From: Sulfurimonas sp.
GTDB taxonomy: Bacteria; Campylobacterota; Campylobacteria; Campylobacterales; Sulfurimonadaceae
Direction: 5' to 3'
Length of the DNA: 7,804 bases
NCBI GenBank assembly: GCA_024762705.1
Contig: JANTGW010000041.1
Coordinates: 1-7,804 of the forward strand
Positions 1-5,621 of this stretch are shown here, piece by piece; within the stretch, counting starts at the first letter, position 1; each line of letters opens with the position of its first letter. Made by a program: the position numbers and the translations under genes. Under the pieces are notes generated by a model. It did not search any database, was not told where the DNA came from, and saw only the letters and a program-made list of their open reading frames with translations.

Positions 1-1
1 A

Positions 2-316
2 ATAGGTCTGTTGAAACTTCTGCCACAAGAAAGAGTGGAGATAACACAAACAGCTCATGCGCCTGGTATTTCTCTTCAAGAAAATCATAAGGCCATTGAG
101 AATATTTCTGAAATTGAATCTAAAATAACGGAACTTCTTAAAACGGAGAATCTATTACACTTCAAATTCTATAAAAACCCAAACAGGCTTTTATATGCAC
201 ATACAAACGGCACACCAAACCATATTAGTGACTTTCAAAGGCTCGTAAGAGTTTTAAAAAACAATAATATCGCTTACGAAAATATAGGTACGGATGTTAT
301 TATGATAGAAGAGTGA
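2..316 (+). CDS. C-terminal part of an unrecognised protein, cut by the window's left edge
   Basis: The reading frame is open from the first complete codon at base 2 to a TGA at 314-316. The gene therefore very probably begins outside the window, and the TTG at 11 is unlikely to be its real start. About 104 residues are visible. They are hydrophilic, with no membrane segment, no cysteine cluster and no motif I can assign. The middle (Asn-Ile-Ser-Glu-Ile-Glu onward) looks helical, and the C-terminus ends in a short acidic tail (Ile-Glu-Glu). The last 60 residues alternate beta-like and helical stretches and could form a small alpha/beta domain. It converges with the leftward operon, whose last gene ends only 14 bases away. 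It shows no functional link to its neighbours. I do not recognise the family and give no function. Confidence 0.6.
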   Translation: MGLLKLLPQERVEITQTAHAPGISLQENHKAIENISEIESKITELLKTENLLHFKFYKNPNRLLYAHTNGTPNHISDFQRLVRVLKNNNIAYENIGTDVIMIEE

Positions 317-330
317 CAGAGCGTATTGCT

Positions 331-612
331 TTAATCTTCTTCTTTTTTATCTTGAAATGAGCTGGGTCTGAACTTGGTAGATATTTTCAATAAAACTGCA
401 CTTGCAAAGCCCCCGGCAGGAAGAATCCATAAAAGCGTGAGAAAAATCATCTTTGTGATGTCTCCCATCTGCTCTGCTGCAGCCCTGTACTCTTTGTCTC
501 TGAGTTGTTTGGGAATTTGTTTGGTTTCATGGTACTCTTGTTTAAGTCCCCTTGCTATATGCTTGGTAAATCGCGTAATTTTTCTCTTTGCTCTTGCTTT
601 TTTATACTTCAT
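331..612 (-). CDS. Small membrane protein with a LETM1-like core
   Basis: This 93-residue protein has a strongly basic N-terminus (residues 1-45, rich in Lys and Arg), one hydrophobic segment at about 54-76, and a short charged tail ending Glu-Glu-Asp. Residues 51-87 can be laid without gaps on the core of mitochondrial LETM1, as I remember that family. Matching positions are Asp51, the Pro at 65 inside the membrane segment, the Val-Leu-Leu-Lys block ending at Lys76, and Pro-Ser-Ser-Phe at 83-86, which corresponds to LETM1's Pro-Ser-Thr-Phe. LETM1 is an inner-membrane cation/proton exchange protein that also contacts mitochondrial ribosomes. This bacterial version lacks the large C-terminal ribosome-binding domain, so transport cannot be assumed. 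It is the last gene of a leftward operon, and its ATG overlaps the stop of the lyase-like gene (ATGA at 609-612), which implies translational coupling. The gene looks real; the LETM1 relation is moderate. Confidence 0.75.
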   Translation of the reverse strand: MKYKKARAKRKITRFTKHIARGLKQEYHETKQIPKQLRDKEYRAAAEQMGDITKMIFLTLLWILPAGGFASAVLLKISTKFRPSSFQDKKEED

Positions 613-1553
613 TGTTTTACAGTTTCTAAAAGTTTTAAGGCACCTTTATATATAGGCTCGTCAATGAAGCCGTATTCTTCATCTACAAAGCCTGTTATGC
701 CTTCGTCTCTGTGCATTTCAAAAAGTTTTACGATTATCTTTGCTCTTTTAATCTCTTCTTCTTTGTTGACAAATACTTTATGCACAAGCTTAACCTGTTG
801 TGGTGAAATACAGGCTTTTGCATCATAACCCATCTCCTTTTCTAGCAACAGCCACTCTTCAAAGGTCTCTAGGTCCTCAAATTCTTGAAAGACAAAAGAG
901 ACAGGTTTGACTTTCATCGCTTTTGCACTGATCAGAAAATGCGCAAGCATATACTTCATTGTCGGATTTTCAAGGTTTATAAGACTTTGAGAAAGCCCCA
1001 TATCTGCAAACAGGTCTAAAATGCCCAAATAAAACACAGAGACACGCTTACTTACAGCCAAAGTAGAAAGATTGTGCCATGCCTCTGCTGTTTCTATGGA
1101 AAGGTGCAGGTCAACATCTTCATGCAAAAGGGCAAGTACATTTTGTACTTCATCTGCATTTTTTATTTTAGGAACACGAATGGCATCGGGCATAAACTGG
1201 TTTAGGTAGGTTATTTCATCATAACCGCCTTCATCGAGGGCATTAACTCTTACTACAAGTTTTTTCTCACTCTTTGTCAGTCGTGATAAAAATATTGCTG
1301 CCAAAACAAGCGCAAAAGGCTTATCCTCTTTACTGACACCATCTTCGAGATTAAGCATAATACATTCAGCTTCAAGACTCTCTATTTTACTGAGGTGTTT
1401 GATGTTATGACATGAGAGCATCAACATTGACTTGAAGTTGTTTTTTTTGTTGATATGACGAAAGGTCGGCACTGCCAAGGCATCAAGTGCACTTAAGTCT
1501 CTTTTGTTATAAGCTTCTTCTATTTTACTTAGCATTTTTTTTCTTTTTATCAT
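609..1553 (-). CDS. CitE/HpcH-family lyase-like TIM-barrel protein (HpcH/HpaI aldolase/citrate lyase family)
   Basis: The 314-residue length fits CitE-like lyases, which cleave or form acyl-CoA or 2-keto acids in an Mg-dependent (beta/alpha)8 barrel. Family landmarks appear in order: a strand ending in Leu-Glu-Asp-Gly-Val (69-73), Arg-Val-Asn at 102-104, Val-Pro-Lys at 127-129, a metal-ligand Glu154 in Ile-Glu-Thr, Gly177-Ile-Leu-Asp180 followed by Leu-Phe-Ala-Asp-Met-Gly, and a C-terminal Phe-Ile-Asp-Glu-Pro (296-300). Two departures stand out. The usual Asp-Leu-Glu-Asp is Asn-Leu-Glu-Asp, and the usual Ile-His-Pro-x-Gln is Ile-Ser-Pro-Gln-Gln (249-253). About 40 extra basic residues precede the barrel. 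No citrate lyase alpha, gamma or CitC/G/X genes are nearby, so classical citrate lyase is unlikely and the substrate is unknown. The start is uncertain: Met1 (1553) overlaps the cytochrome gene by 29 bases, Met7 (1535) by 11, and neither has a clear ribosome site. Confidence 0.85.
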   Translation of the reverse strand: MIKRKKMLSKIEEAYNKRDLSALDALAVPTFRHINKKNNFKSMLMLSCHNIKHLSKIESLEAECIMLNLEDGVSKEDKPFALVLAAIFLSRLTKSEKKLVVRVNALDEGGYDEITYLNQFMPDAIRVPKIKNADEVQNVLALLHEDVDLHLSIETAEAWHNLSTLAVSKRVSVFYLGILDLFADMGLSQSLINLENPTMKYMLAHFLISAKAMKVKPVSFVFQEFEDLETFEEWLLLEKEMGYDAKACISPQQVKLVHKVFVNKEEEIKRAKIIVKLFEMHRDEGITGFVDEEYGFIDEPIYKGALKLLETVKQ

Positions 1554-1872
1554 TCTTGTGCAGGTATAAATAGAGTGCTTTTATTTCTTCGTCTGTTAGA
1601 AAATACCTTGGCATTCCTCTTTTTCTTTGGTTAAGCACTCTGTAAAACTCACTAAATCCGACAGTATTGATGGGAGGGCCTACAAAACTCTTTTTCTTTT
1701 TCTTATGTACATAGTTGGCGATCACCTTTCCCTCACCGTGTTCGCCATGACAGCTCTGACATCCTATGCCTCTGGGATTTTTATATAATTGCGATGCATA
1801 TTCCATAGGCGTTATAAATGTGCTTGAGGACAAAAGAAGCAAAGGAGTTATCAAAAAGAGTATATATTTCAT
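1525..1872 (-). CDS. Small periplasmic mono-haem cytochrome c
   Basis: This 115-residue protein has a signal peptide (short basic start, hydrophobic residues 4-19) and one haem-attachment motif, Cys38-Gln-Ser-Cys41-His42, followed by Gly-Glu-His-Gly-Glu-Gly. The distal part reads Gly-Pro-Pro at 65-67, then Arg-Gly-Met-Pro at 85-88, giving Met87 as the likely second axial ligand. A closing helix follows (Leu-Thr-Asp-Glu-Glu-Ile-Lys-Ala-Leu). This is the plan of class I cytochromes c, which carry electrons in the periplasm. Oddities are a run of five lysines at 57-61 and a Lys-rich tail (109-115), which make a basic surface suited to an acidic partner. It is the first gene of a leftward operon with the lyase-like and LETM1-like genes. 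No strong ribosome-binding site precedes its ATG, only a weak TAGG. The class is certain; the redox partner is unknown. Confidence 0.9.
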   Translation of the reverse strand: MKYILFLITPLLLLSSSTFITPMEYASQLYKNPRGIGCQSCHGEHGEGKVIANYVHKKKKKSFVGPPINTVGFSEFYRVLNQRKRGMPRYFLTDEEIKALYLYLHKNDKKKKNAK

Positions 1873-1899
1873 TATTAGCCTAATATTATTTTAAAACGC

Positions 1900-1905
1900 T
1901 ATAAT
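1900..1905 (+). promoter_or_regulatory. Probable -10 box for the folD operon
   Basis: A perfect TATAAT lies 27 bases before the folD ATG, inside the 60-base gap between divergent operons. No good -35 box is visible, but the upstream side is T/A-rich, which fits Campylobacterota vegetative promoters that rely mainly on the -10 element. Transcription would begin near 1911-1913 and leave a leader of about 20 bases. Confidence 0.6.
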
Positions 1906-1921
1906 AACAAAAAAATTATTT

Positions 1922-1927
1922 AAGAGG
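1922..1927 (+). promoter_or_regulatory. Ribosome-binding site of folD
   Basis: AAGAGG lies five bases before the ATG at 1933. It supports this start over any later in-frame ATG. Confidence 0.7.
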
Positions 1928-1932
1928 TTTAA

Positions 1933-2790
1933 ATGCAGATTCTTGATGGTAAAGCACTTGCAACAAAAATTGAACAAAAGGTGACAAATGAAGTTGCCCA
2001 ACTAAAAGCCGAAATAAATGTAACACCCGGTTTGGCTGTTATACTGGTTGGACAGGATCCTGCCAGCCAAGCTTATGTAAGCATGAAGAAAAAAGCATGT
2101 GACAGAGTCGGTTTTTACTCCGTTACTCACGAAATGCCTGAAGATATCTCTCAAGAAGCCATAGAGAACACCATCAAGATGATGAACCAAAATCCAAATA
2201 TTGACGGGATTTTGGTACAGTTGCCTCTTCCTCCGCAAATAGACACAACAAAGATACTTGAGCTTGTTGACCCTGCCAAAGATGTTGACGGTTTTCATCC
2301 TTACAATGTTGGACGACTTGTAACCAATCTTGATGGTTTTGTTCCATGTACACCGCTTGGTGTGATGGAGCTTTTAAACGAATATAATATCGATGTAAAA
2401 GGAAAAAACTGTTGTGTAGTCGGCGCTTCAAACATCGTAGGAAAACCGATGGCAGCACTTCTTCTCAATGCTGATGCGACTGTAGAAGTCTGTCATATCT
2501 TTACAGATGATCTGAAAAAGCATACGCTCAATGCCGACATAATCCTTGTAGGTGTGGGTGTTATAAATCTTATAAAAGAAGACATGGTAAAAGATGGTGC
2601 TATCATCGTTGATATCGGAATAAACAGAGCTGAAAACGGTAAACTTGTCGGTGATGTTGATTTTGAGAACGTAAGTAAAAAATGCTCTTACATTACTCCT
2701 GTACCTGGTGGCGTCGGACCGATGACCATAGCAATGCTTTTGGGCAATACCCTCAAAGCCGCAAAAATAAATGCTCAAAAGAAAAACTAA
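1933..2790 (+). CDS. folD: Bifunctional methylenetetrahydrofolate dehydrogenase / methenyltetrahydrofolate cyclohydrolase
   Basis: FolD oxidises 5,10-methylene-THF to methenyl-THF with NAD(P)+ and hydrolyses it to 10-formyl-THF, supplying one-carbon units for purines and formyl-Met. At 285 residues it is full length. Catalytic landmarks are Tyr48 and Lys52 (Tyr-Val-x-x-Lys), Gln96 in Gln-Leu-Pro-Leu-Pro, Asp119 in Asp-Val-Asp-Gly-Phe, and the closing Pro-Val-Pro-Gly-Gly-Val-Gly-Pro-Met-Thr (256-265). The Rossmann nucleotide loop reads Val-Gly-Ala-Ser-Asn-Ile-Val-Gly-Lys-Pro (163-172). The common bacterial form has Arg where this has Ala165, and that Arg helps hold the NADP phosphate in well-studied members, so cofactor preference may differ. 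It is the first gene of the rightward operon, with a TATAAT box and an AAGAGG ribosome site upstream. The lepB ATG follows its TAA with no spacer. Confidence 0.97.
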   Translation: MQILDGKALATKIEQKVTNEVAQLKAEINVTPGLAVILVGQDPASQAYVSMKKKACDRVGFYSVTHEMPEDISQEAIENTIKMMNQNPNIDGILVQLPLPPQIDTTKILELVDPAKDVDGFHPYNVGRLVTNLDGFVPCTPLGVMELLNEYNIDVKGKNCCVVGASNIVGKPMAALLLNADATVEVCHIFTDDLKKHTLNADIILVGVGVINLIKEDMVKDGAIIVDIGINRAENGKLVGDVDFENVSKKCSYITPVPGGVGPMTIAMLLGNTLKAAKINAQKKN

Positions 2791-3600
2791 ATGAAAGATT
2801 TTTTACATAAAGCATATAAATGGTCTAATTCATGGACAGGAACGATAGTAATCGTCCTCTTTGTGATATTTTTCGTAGCACAGGCCTTTAGAATACCAAG
2901 CGGAAGTATGAAAGATTCCCTTTTGATTGGCGATCATCTCTTTGCCAAAAAGTTCGCTTATGGGGTTTCTATGCCGCATATTCCATTTTTGGAAATGTCC
3001 ATTATGCCATGGAGTGATAAACTTCGCTTGATAGACGGTGACACTCCCAAGCGTGGTGACATAGTGATATTTAGATATCCAAACAATATCAAGCAGCATT
3101 TTGTAAAACGTTGTGTTGCACTTCCCGGCGATGAACTTTTTGTTGCGGATAAAAATCTTTTTATCCACTTCAAAGAAGGTGACGAATGGATAAAAAAGAA
3201 CTATGCAGATTATGATATAGCCATTTACAATGAAAAACTATGGGTAAAAAACCCTTACATGAAAAACCATCCTGGAATTCATCATGATCCGAAAATAGTC
3301 AATGACGGTCGTTTCCCGATGCAAATATTTTACGTTAACCCCCTTAAAGTAGAAGAAAACAAGTATTTTATGATGGGTGACAACCGTGACCATTCAAATG
3401 ACAGCCGTTTTTGGGGTAGTGTTCCTTATGACAATATAGAAGGAACACCTTGGTTTGTTTACTTCTCTATCGACAAAGACTACAAAATACGATGGGACAG
3501 AATAGGTAAAACACCTGCGGATTTGGAGCAGTCTCCTTATTTGGACAAAGCAATACAAGAAAGAGAAAAAGAAGACAAAGAATATTATGGAATTACTTGA
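2791..3600 (+). CDS. lepB: Signal peptidase I
   Basis: LepB removes signal peptides from exported proteins at the outer face of the inner membrane. The 269-residue protein has one N-terminal membrane anchor (about 16-33). The Ser/Lys catalytic dyad follows: Ser39 in Pro-Ser-Gly-Ser-Met (36-40) and Lys106 in Val-Lys-Arg-Cys-Val-Ala-Leu-Pro-Gly-Asp. Box E is Gly-Asp-Asn-Arg-Asp-His-Ser-Asn-Asp-Ser-Arg-x-Trp-Gly (196-209). After Ser-Met the usual Pro-Thr is Lys-Asp-Ser, a change I believe is common in this lineage. There is a single anchor, unlike the two of E. coli LepB. A charged tail (256-266, rich in Glu and Lys) runs into the next gene, which starts 14 bases before the lepB stop. The natural substrates in this window include the cytochrome c at 1525-1872. 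Confidence 0.97.
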   Translation: MKDFLHKAYKWSNSWTGTIVIVLFVIFFVAQAFRIPSGSMKDSLLIGDHLFAKKFAYGVSMPHIPFLEMSIMPWSDKLRLIDGDTPKRGDIVIFRYPNNIKQHFVKRCVALPGDELFVADKNLFIHFKEGDEWIKKNYADYDIAIYNEKLWVKNPYMKNHPGIHHDPKIVNDGRFPMQIFYVNPLKVEENKYFMMGDNRDHSNDSRFWGSVPYDNIEGTPWFVYFSIDKDYKIRWDRIGKTPADLEQSPYLDKAIQEREKEDKEYYGIT

Positions 3601-4264
3601 TATACTCAAGATAGCGGCTGCTGTTTTAGCGCTTGCTATTGCAATTATCGGGCATGAGATTATGCATGGATGGGTTGCCTACATGTATGGCGATATGACA
3701 GCAAAGAATGCAGGTCGCTTGACCATAAACCCAGTGTCCCATATAGATTTGGTCGGTACTATTATAGTTCCTGCGAGTATGTATTTTTTACCTATGCTTT
3801 TTGGTTCAGAGGGAGGCATACTCTTTGGCTGGGCAAAACCTGTGCCTATAAATACCTTTACTGTTATTAACCGCGGTGGGTACAATGCTGCGATACAGGT
3901 CGATTTAGCAGGTATAGTTTATAATTTTACTTTAGGGGCATTTGCGGCCATAACACTTACTGCTATGCATGCACCGACAACAGCAGACTCATTATTTTAT
4001 GTGTTCTTTTATATATTTGTTTATCAGCTTCTTATTATCAACATTGTTTTAGCGGTATTTAATCTCTTGCCGATTCCGCAATTTGACGGTGGGCATTTTT
4101 TAATGCACCTTGCGTTAAAATACAAAATCAATGCGGTAGCAGAGTTTTATTACAAATATGACAGATACGGAATAGTCATAGTACTTATCATTTTAATGAC
4201 ACCGTTAAACCAATATGTGCTTTTTATGCCTGTACGGGCAATCATAAATTTGCTATTATCTTAG
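3587..4264 (+). CDS. Site-2-type membrane zinc metalloprotease (peptidase M50 family)
   Basis: This 225-residue protein is mostly membrane, with hydrophobic segments at about 4-21, 55-72, 103-125, 136-160 and 193-222. The zinc site is His23-Glu24-x-x-His27 in the first segment. The third ligand is Asp167 in Asn159-Leu-Leu-Pro-Ile-Pro-Gln-Phe-Asp-Gly-Gly, the M50 signature. Gly-Arg-Leu-Thr-Ile-Asn-Pro (43-49) and Gly-Trp-Ala-Lys-Pro-Val-Pro (81-87) are typical of the compact bacterial group without a PDZ domain. M50 enzymes cut peptide bonds inside the membrane. Known roles include release of regulators and removal of leftover signal peptides. The gene starts inside lepB, in another frame, with a 14-base overlap. 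This ties its translation to signal peptidase and makes clearance of signal-peptide remnants a reasonable but untested idea. The start has only a weak purine-rich stretch before it. Confidence 0.93.
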   Translation: MELLDILKIAAAVLALAIAIIGHEIMHGWVAYMYGDMTAKNAGRLTINPVSHIDLVGTIIVPASMYFLPMLFGSEGGILFGWAKPVPINTFTVINRGGYNAAIQVDLAGIVYNFTLGAFAAITLTAMHAPTTADSLFYVFFYIFVYQLLIINIVLAVFNLLPIPQFDGGHFLMHLALKYKINAVAEFYYKYDRYGIVIVLIILMTPLNQYVLFMPVRAIINLLLS

Positions 4265-4269
4265 AGGAG
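4265..4269 (+). promoter_or_regulatory. Ribosome-binding site of rpiB
   Basis: AGGAG, five bases before the ATG at 4275, begins immediately after the stop codon of the M50 gene. It is the strongest Shine-Dalgarno sequence in the operon. Confidence 0.75.
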
Positions 4270-4274
4270 AACAG

Positions 4275-4706
4275 ATGAAATTTTATATAGGTACCGACCA
4301 TGCAGGTTTGGAGTTAAAAAACTGGACAGTTGAGCTTTTAAAGTTAAAAGGACATGAAGTACATGATTTCGGTCCGTTTAGTACAGACAGAGTTGACTAC
4401 CCTGATTATGCACACAAGGTTGCTACTGCCGTTTTGGAAAATGAAGGCACTCAAGGTATTTTGATCTGCGGTAGCGGCATAGGCATGAGTATGGCAGCCA
4501 ACAGACATCACGGTATTCGTGCCGCACTTTGTCATGATGCTTATACTGCAACTGTGGCACGCGGGCACAATGATGCGAATATATTATGTTTTGGTGAGCG
4601 AATTGTCGGAAAAGGAGTTGCTGAATCTATCATTGATGCCTGGCTAGCAGGAAGTTTTGAAGGTGGTCGTCACGTTGCAAGAGTAGAGAAGATAGAAGCA
4701 GTCTAA
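4275..4706 (+). CDS. rpiB: Ribose-5-phosphate isomerase B
   Basis: RpiB interconverts ribose 5-phosphate and ribulose 5-phosphate in the pentose phosphate pathway; ribose 5-phosphate feeds PRPP, which the downstream apt product uses. The length of 143 residues is normal. Motifs are Thr-Asp8-His9-Ala-Gly at the N-terminus, Asp-Tyr-Pro-Asp-Tyr-Ala (41-46), and Gly-Ile-Leu-Ile-Cys65-Gly-Ser-Gly-Ile-Gly with Cys65 as the likely general base. His98 in Arg-Gly-His-Asn opens the sugar ring. Asn-Ile-Leu-Cys-Phe-Gly-Glu-Arg (102-109) and Gly-Gly-Arg-His (130-133) follow. These match the E. coli-type RpiB closely; LacA/B-type galactose 6-phosphate isomerases lack this Cys context. It sits 10 bases after the M50 gene behind a strong AGGAG site. 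Confidence 0.96.
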   Translation: MKFYIGTDHAGLELKNWTVELLKLKGHEVHDFGPFSTDRVDYPDYAHKVATAVLENEGTQGILICGSGIGMSMAANRHHGIRAALCHDAYTATVARGHNDANILCFGERIVGKGVAESIIDAWLAGSFEGGRHVARVEKIEAV

Positions 4707-4717
4707 CAAATAAATTC

Positions 4718-4724
4718 AAGGAAA
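4718..4724 (+). promoter_or_regulatory. Ribosome-binding site of the coiled-coil protein gene
   Basis: AAGGAAA lies four bases before the ATG at 4729 in the 22-base gap after rpiB. It fixes that start and supports the small protein as a translated gene. Confidence 0.65.
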
Positions 4725-4728
4725 AGCT

Positions 4729-5061
4729 ATGTTTTGGGAATGGTCACTTTTAACAATACTCTCTGTTGTTTCAATATATTTGTTTGTAAAAATGTTTTAC
4801 TTTAAAAGCATTACGAATAAAGAACAAAGAAGTAATGATTTGATGAAGTTAACACTTCAAGAAGCAGAAATTTTGATACGAAAGTACCAAATCCAACTCC
4901 AACGTGCACTTGGTAATGTTGATATACTGAGTGAGGAGCTAACAAAACTCAGAAATGAGCTCAAAGTTTTAAAACAACGTAATTCAAAACACAGACAAGA
5001 AGTAGATAGACTCAATGCAAAAATAAAAGCACTTGAGGGTCGTATAGACGCACTTTTATAA
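4729..5061 (+). CDS. Small membrane-anchored coiled-coil protein, function unknown
   Basis: This 110-residue protein has one N-terminal hydrophobic segment (about 5-24). Residues 30-108 form a charged helix with heptad-like Leu/Ile spacing. The clearest part is about 62-110, where Leu-Ser-Glu-Glu-Leu, Leu-Arg-Asn-Glu-Leu, Leu-Lys-Gln-Arg and Leu-Asn-Ala-Lys-Ile repeat. It has no cysteine, no enzyme motif and no cleavable signal peptide. The plan, a short anchor plus a cytoplasmic or periplasmic coiled coil, resembles small division or envelope scaffolds such as FtsB/FtsL, but I see no sequence feature that makes it one of them. Its position between rpiB and apt with tight spacing (22 and 8 bases) says it is co-transcribed with housekeeping enzymes. 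A clear AAGGAAA ribosome site supports expression. The gene is real; the function is unknown. Confidence 0.82.
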   Translation: MFWEWSLLTILSVVSIYLFVKMFYFKSITNKEQRSNDLMKLTLQEAEILIRKYQIQLQRALGNVDILSEELTKLRNELKVLKQRNSKHRQEVDRLNAKIKALEGRIDALL

Positions 5062-5064
5062 GGA
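5060..5064 (+). promoter_or_regulatory. Ribosome-binding site of apt
   Basis: AAGGA overlaps the TAA stop of the coiled-coil gene and lies five bases before the apt ATG at 5070. The overlap suggests coupled translation of the two genes. Confidence 0.65.
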
Positions 5065-5069
5065 TAGAC

Positions 5070-5621
5070 ATGATAACTCTCAGTAATACAGAAAAAAAGA
5101 TTATTGAAAACTCGATCAGAGACATACAAGACTTTCCAAAACCGGGTATAGTCTTTAAAGACATTACAACTTTACTTAACAACAAAGAAGCCTACGGTGT
5201 ACTTATGAATCATCTTTATCAAAGATACAAAGAGTACAACCTTGATTATATTGCCGGTATCGATGCACGCGGGTTTATCTTTGGAGCAGCTCTTGCGCAG
5301 ATGCTTGGACTCGGTTTTGTGCCTATTCGTAAAAAAGGCAAGCTTCCTTATACAACTATCAGCGAGAAATACGCCTTAGAGTATGGTGTAGATGAAATAG
5401 AAGTACACATAGATGCTTTTGGTGAACAAAAAGGTGCGAGAGTACTGGTCATAGATGACTTAATAGCCACAGGCGGTACAGCTAATGCAGCTGCAAAACT
5501 TGTGAATCAGACAGGTGCCTTATGTATTGAATGCTGTTTTATAATTGGACTCACATTCTTAGACGGTATAAAAAAACTACAAGAAAAAACTGATGTTTAC
5601 ACAGTAATAGAGGTTAATTAA
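5070..5621 (+). CDS. apt: Adenine phosphoribosyltransferase
   Basis: Apt joins adenine and PRPP to give AMP and pyrophosphate in purine salvage, in the cytoplasm. At 183 residues it is full length. The PRPP-binding signature is Val-Leu-Val-Ile-Asp129-Asp130-Leu-Ile-Ala-Thr-Gly-Gly-Thr (125-137). The adenine-side features [10 protein letters not shown] (22-31), Ala-Arg-Gly-Phe (66-69) and Arg-Lys-Lys-Gly-Lys-Leu-Pro (87-93) are all present and specific to Apt rather than to xanthine or hypoxanthine enzymes. It follows the coiled-coil gene by 8 bases, and its TAA shares one base with the trpB ATG (TAATG). With rpiB upstream, the operon carries both a route to ribose 5-phosphate and a PRPP user. 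No unusual feature. Confidence 0.97.
   Translation: MITLSNTEKKIIENSIRDIQDFPKPGIVFKDITTLLNNKEAYGVLMNHLYQRYKEYNLDYIAGIDARGFIFGAALAQMLGLGFVPIRKKGKLPYTTISEKYALEYGVDEIEVHIDAFGEQKGARVLVIDDLIATGGTANAAAKLVNQTGALCIECCFIIGLTFLDGIKKLQEKTDVYTVIEVN
5608..5613 (+). promoter_or_regulatory. Ribosome-binding site of trpB
   Basis: TAGAGG lies inside the end of apt, seven bases before the ATG at 5621. Two ATG codons are adjacent (5621 and 5624); spacing allows either, and the protein differs by one Met. Confidence 0.55.

Noticed and set aside
374..828. Two overlapping rightward open frames rich in Ser, Leu and Cys
   Set aside because: They lie antisense to the LETM1-like and lyase genes, which have family motifs and coupled starts. 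Their composition is that of a reversed coding strand.
609..1553. Assignment as citrate lyase beta subunit (citE)
   Set aside because: No alpha or acyl-carrier subunit gene is adjacent and two family motifs are altered, so only the superfamily is supported.
1873..1932. A riboswitch or structured leader before folD
   Set aside because: Only about 20 bases lie between the likely transcription start and the ATG, which is too short, and no stem-loop is visible.
2002..3168. Several leftward open frames of 94-116 codons opposite folD and lepB
   Set aside because: They are antisense to genes with complete catalytic motifs, have no recognisable domain, and carry no plausible ribosome site arrangement.
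4729..5061. Assignment of the coiled-coil protein as FtsB or FtsL
   Set aside because: The anchor plus coiled-coil plan is shared by many unrelated proteins, and I see no family-specific motif.
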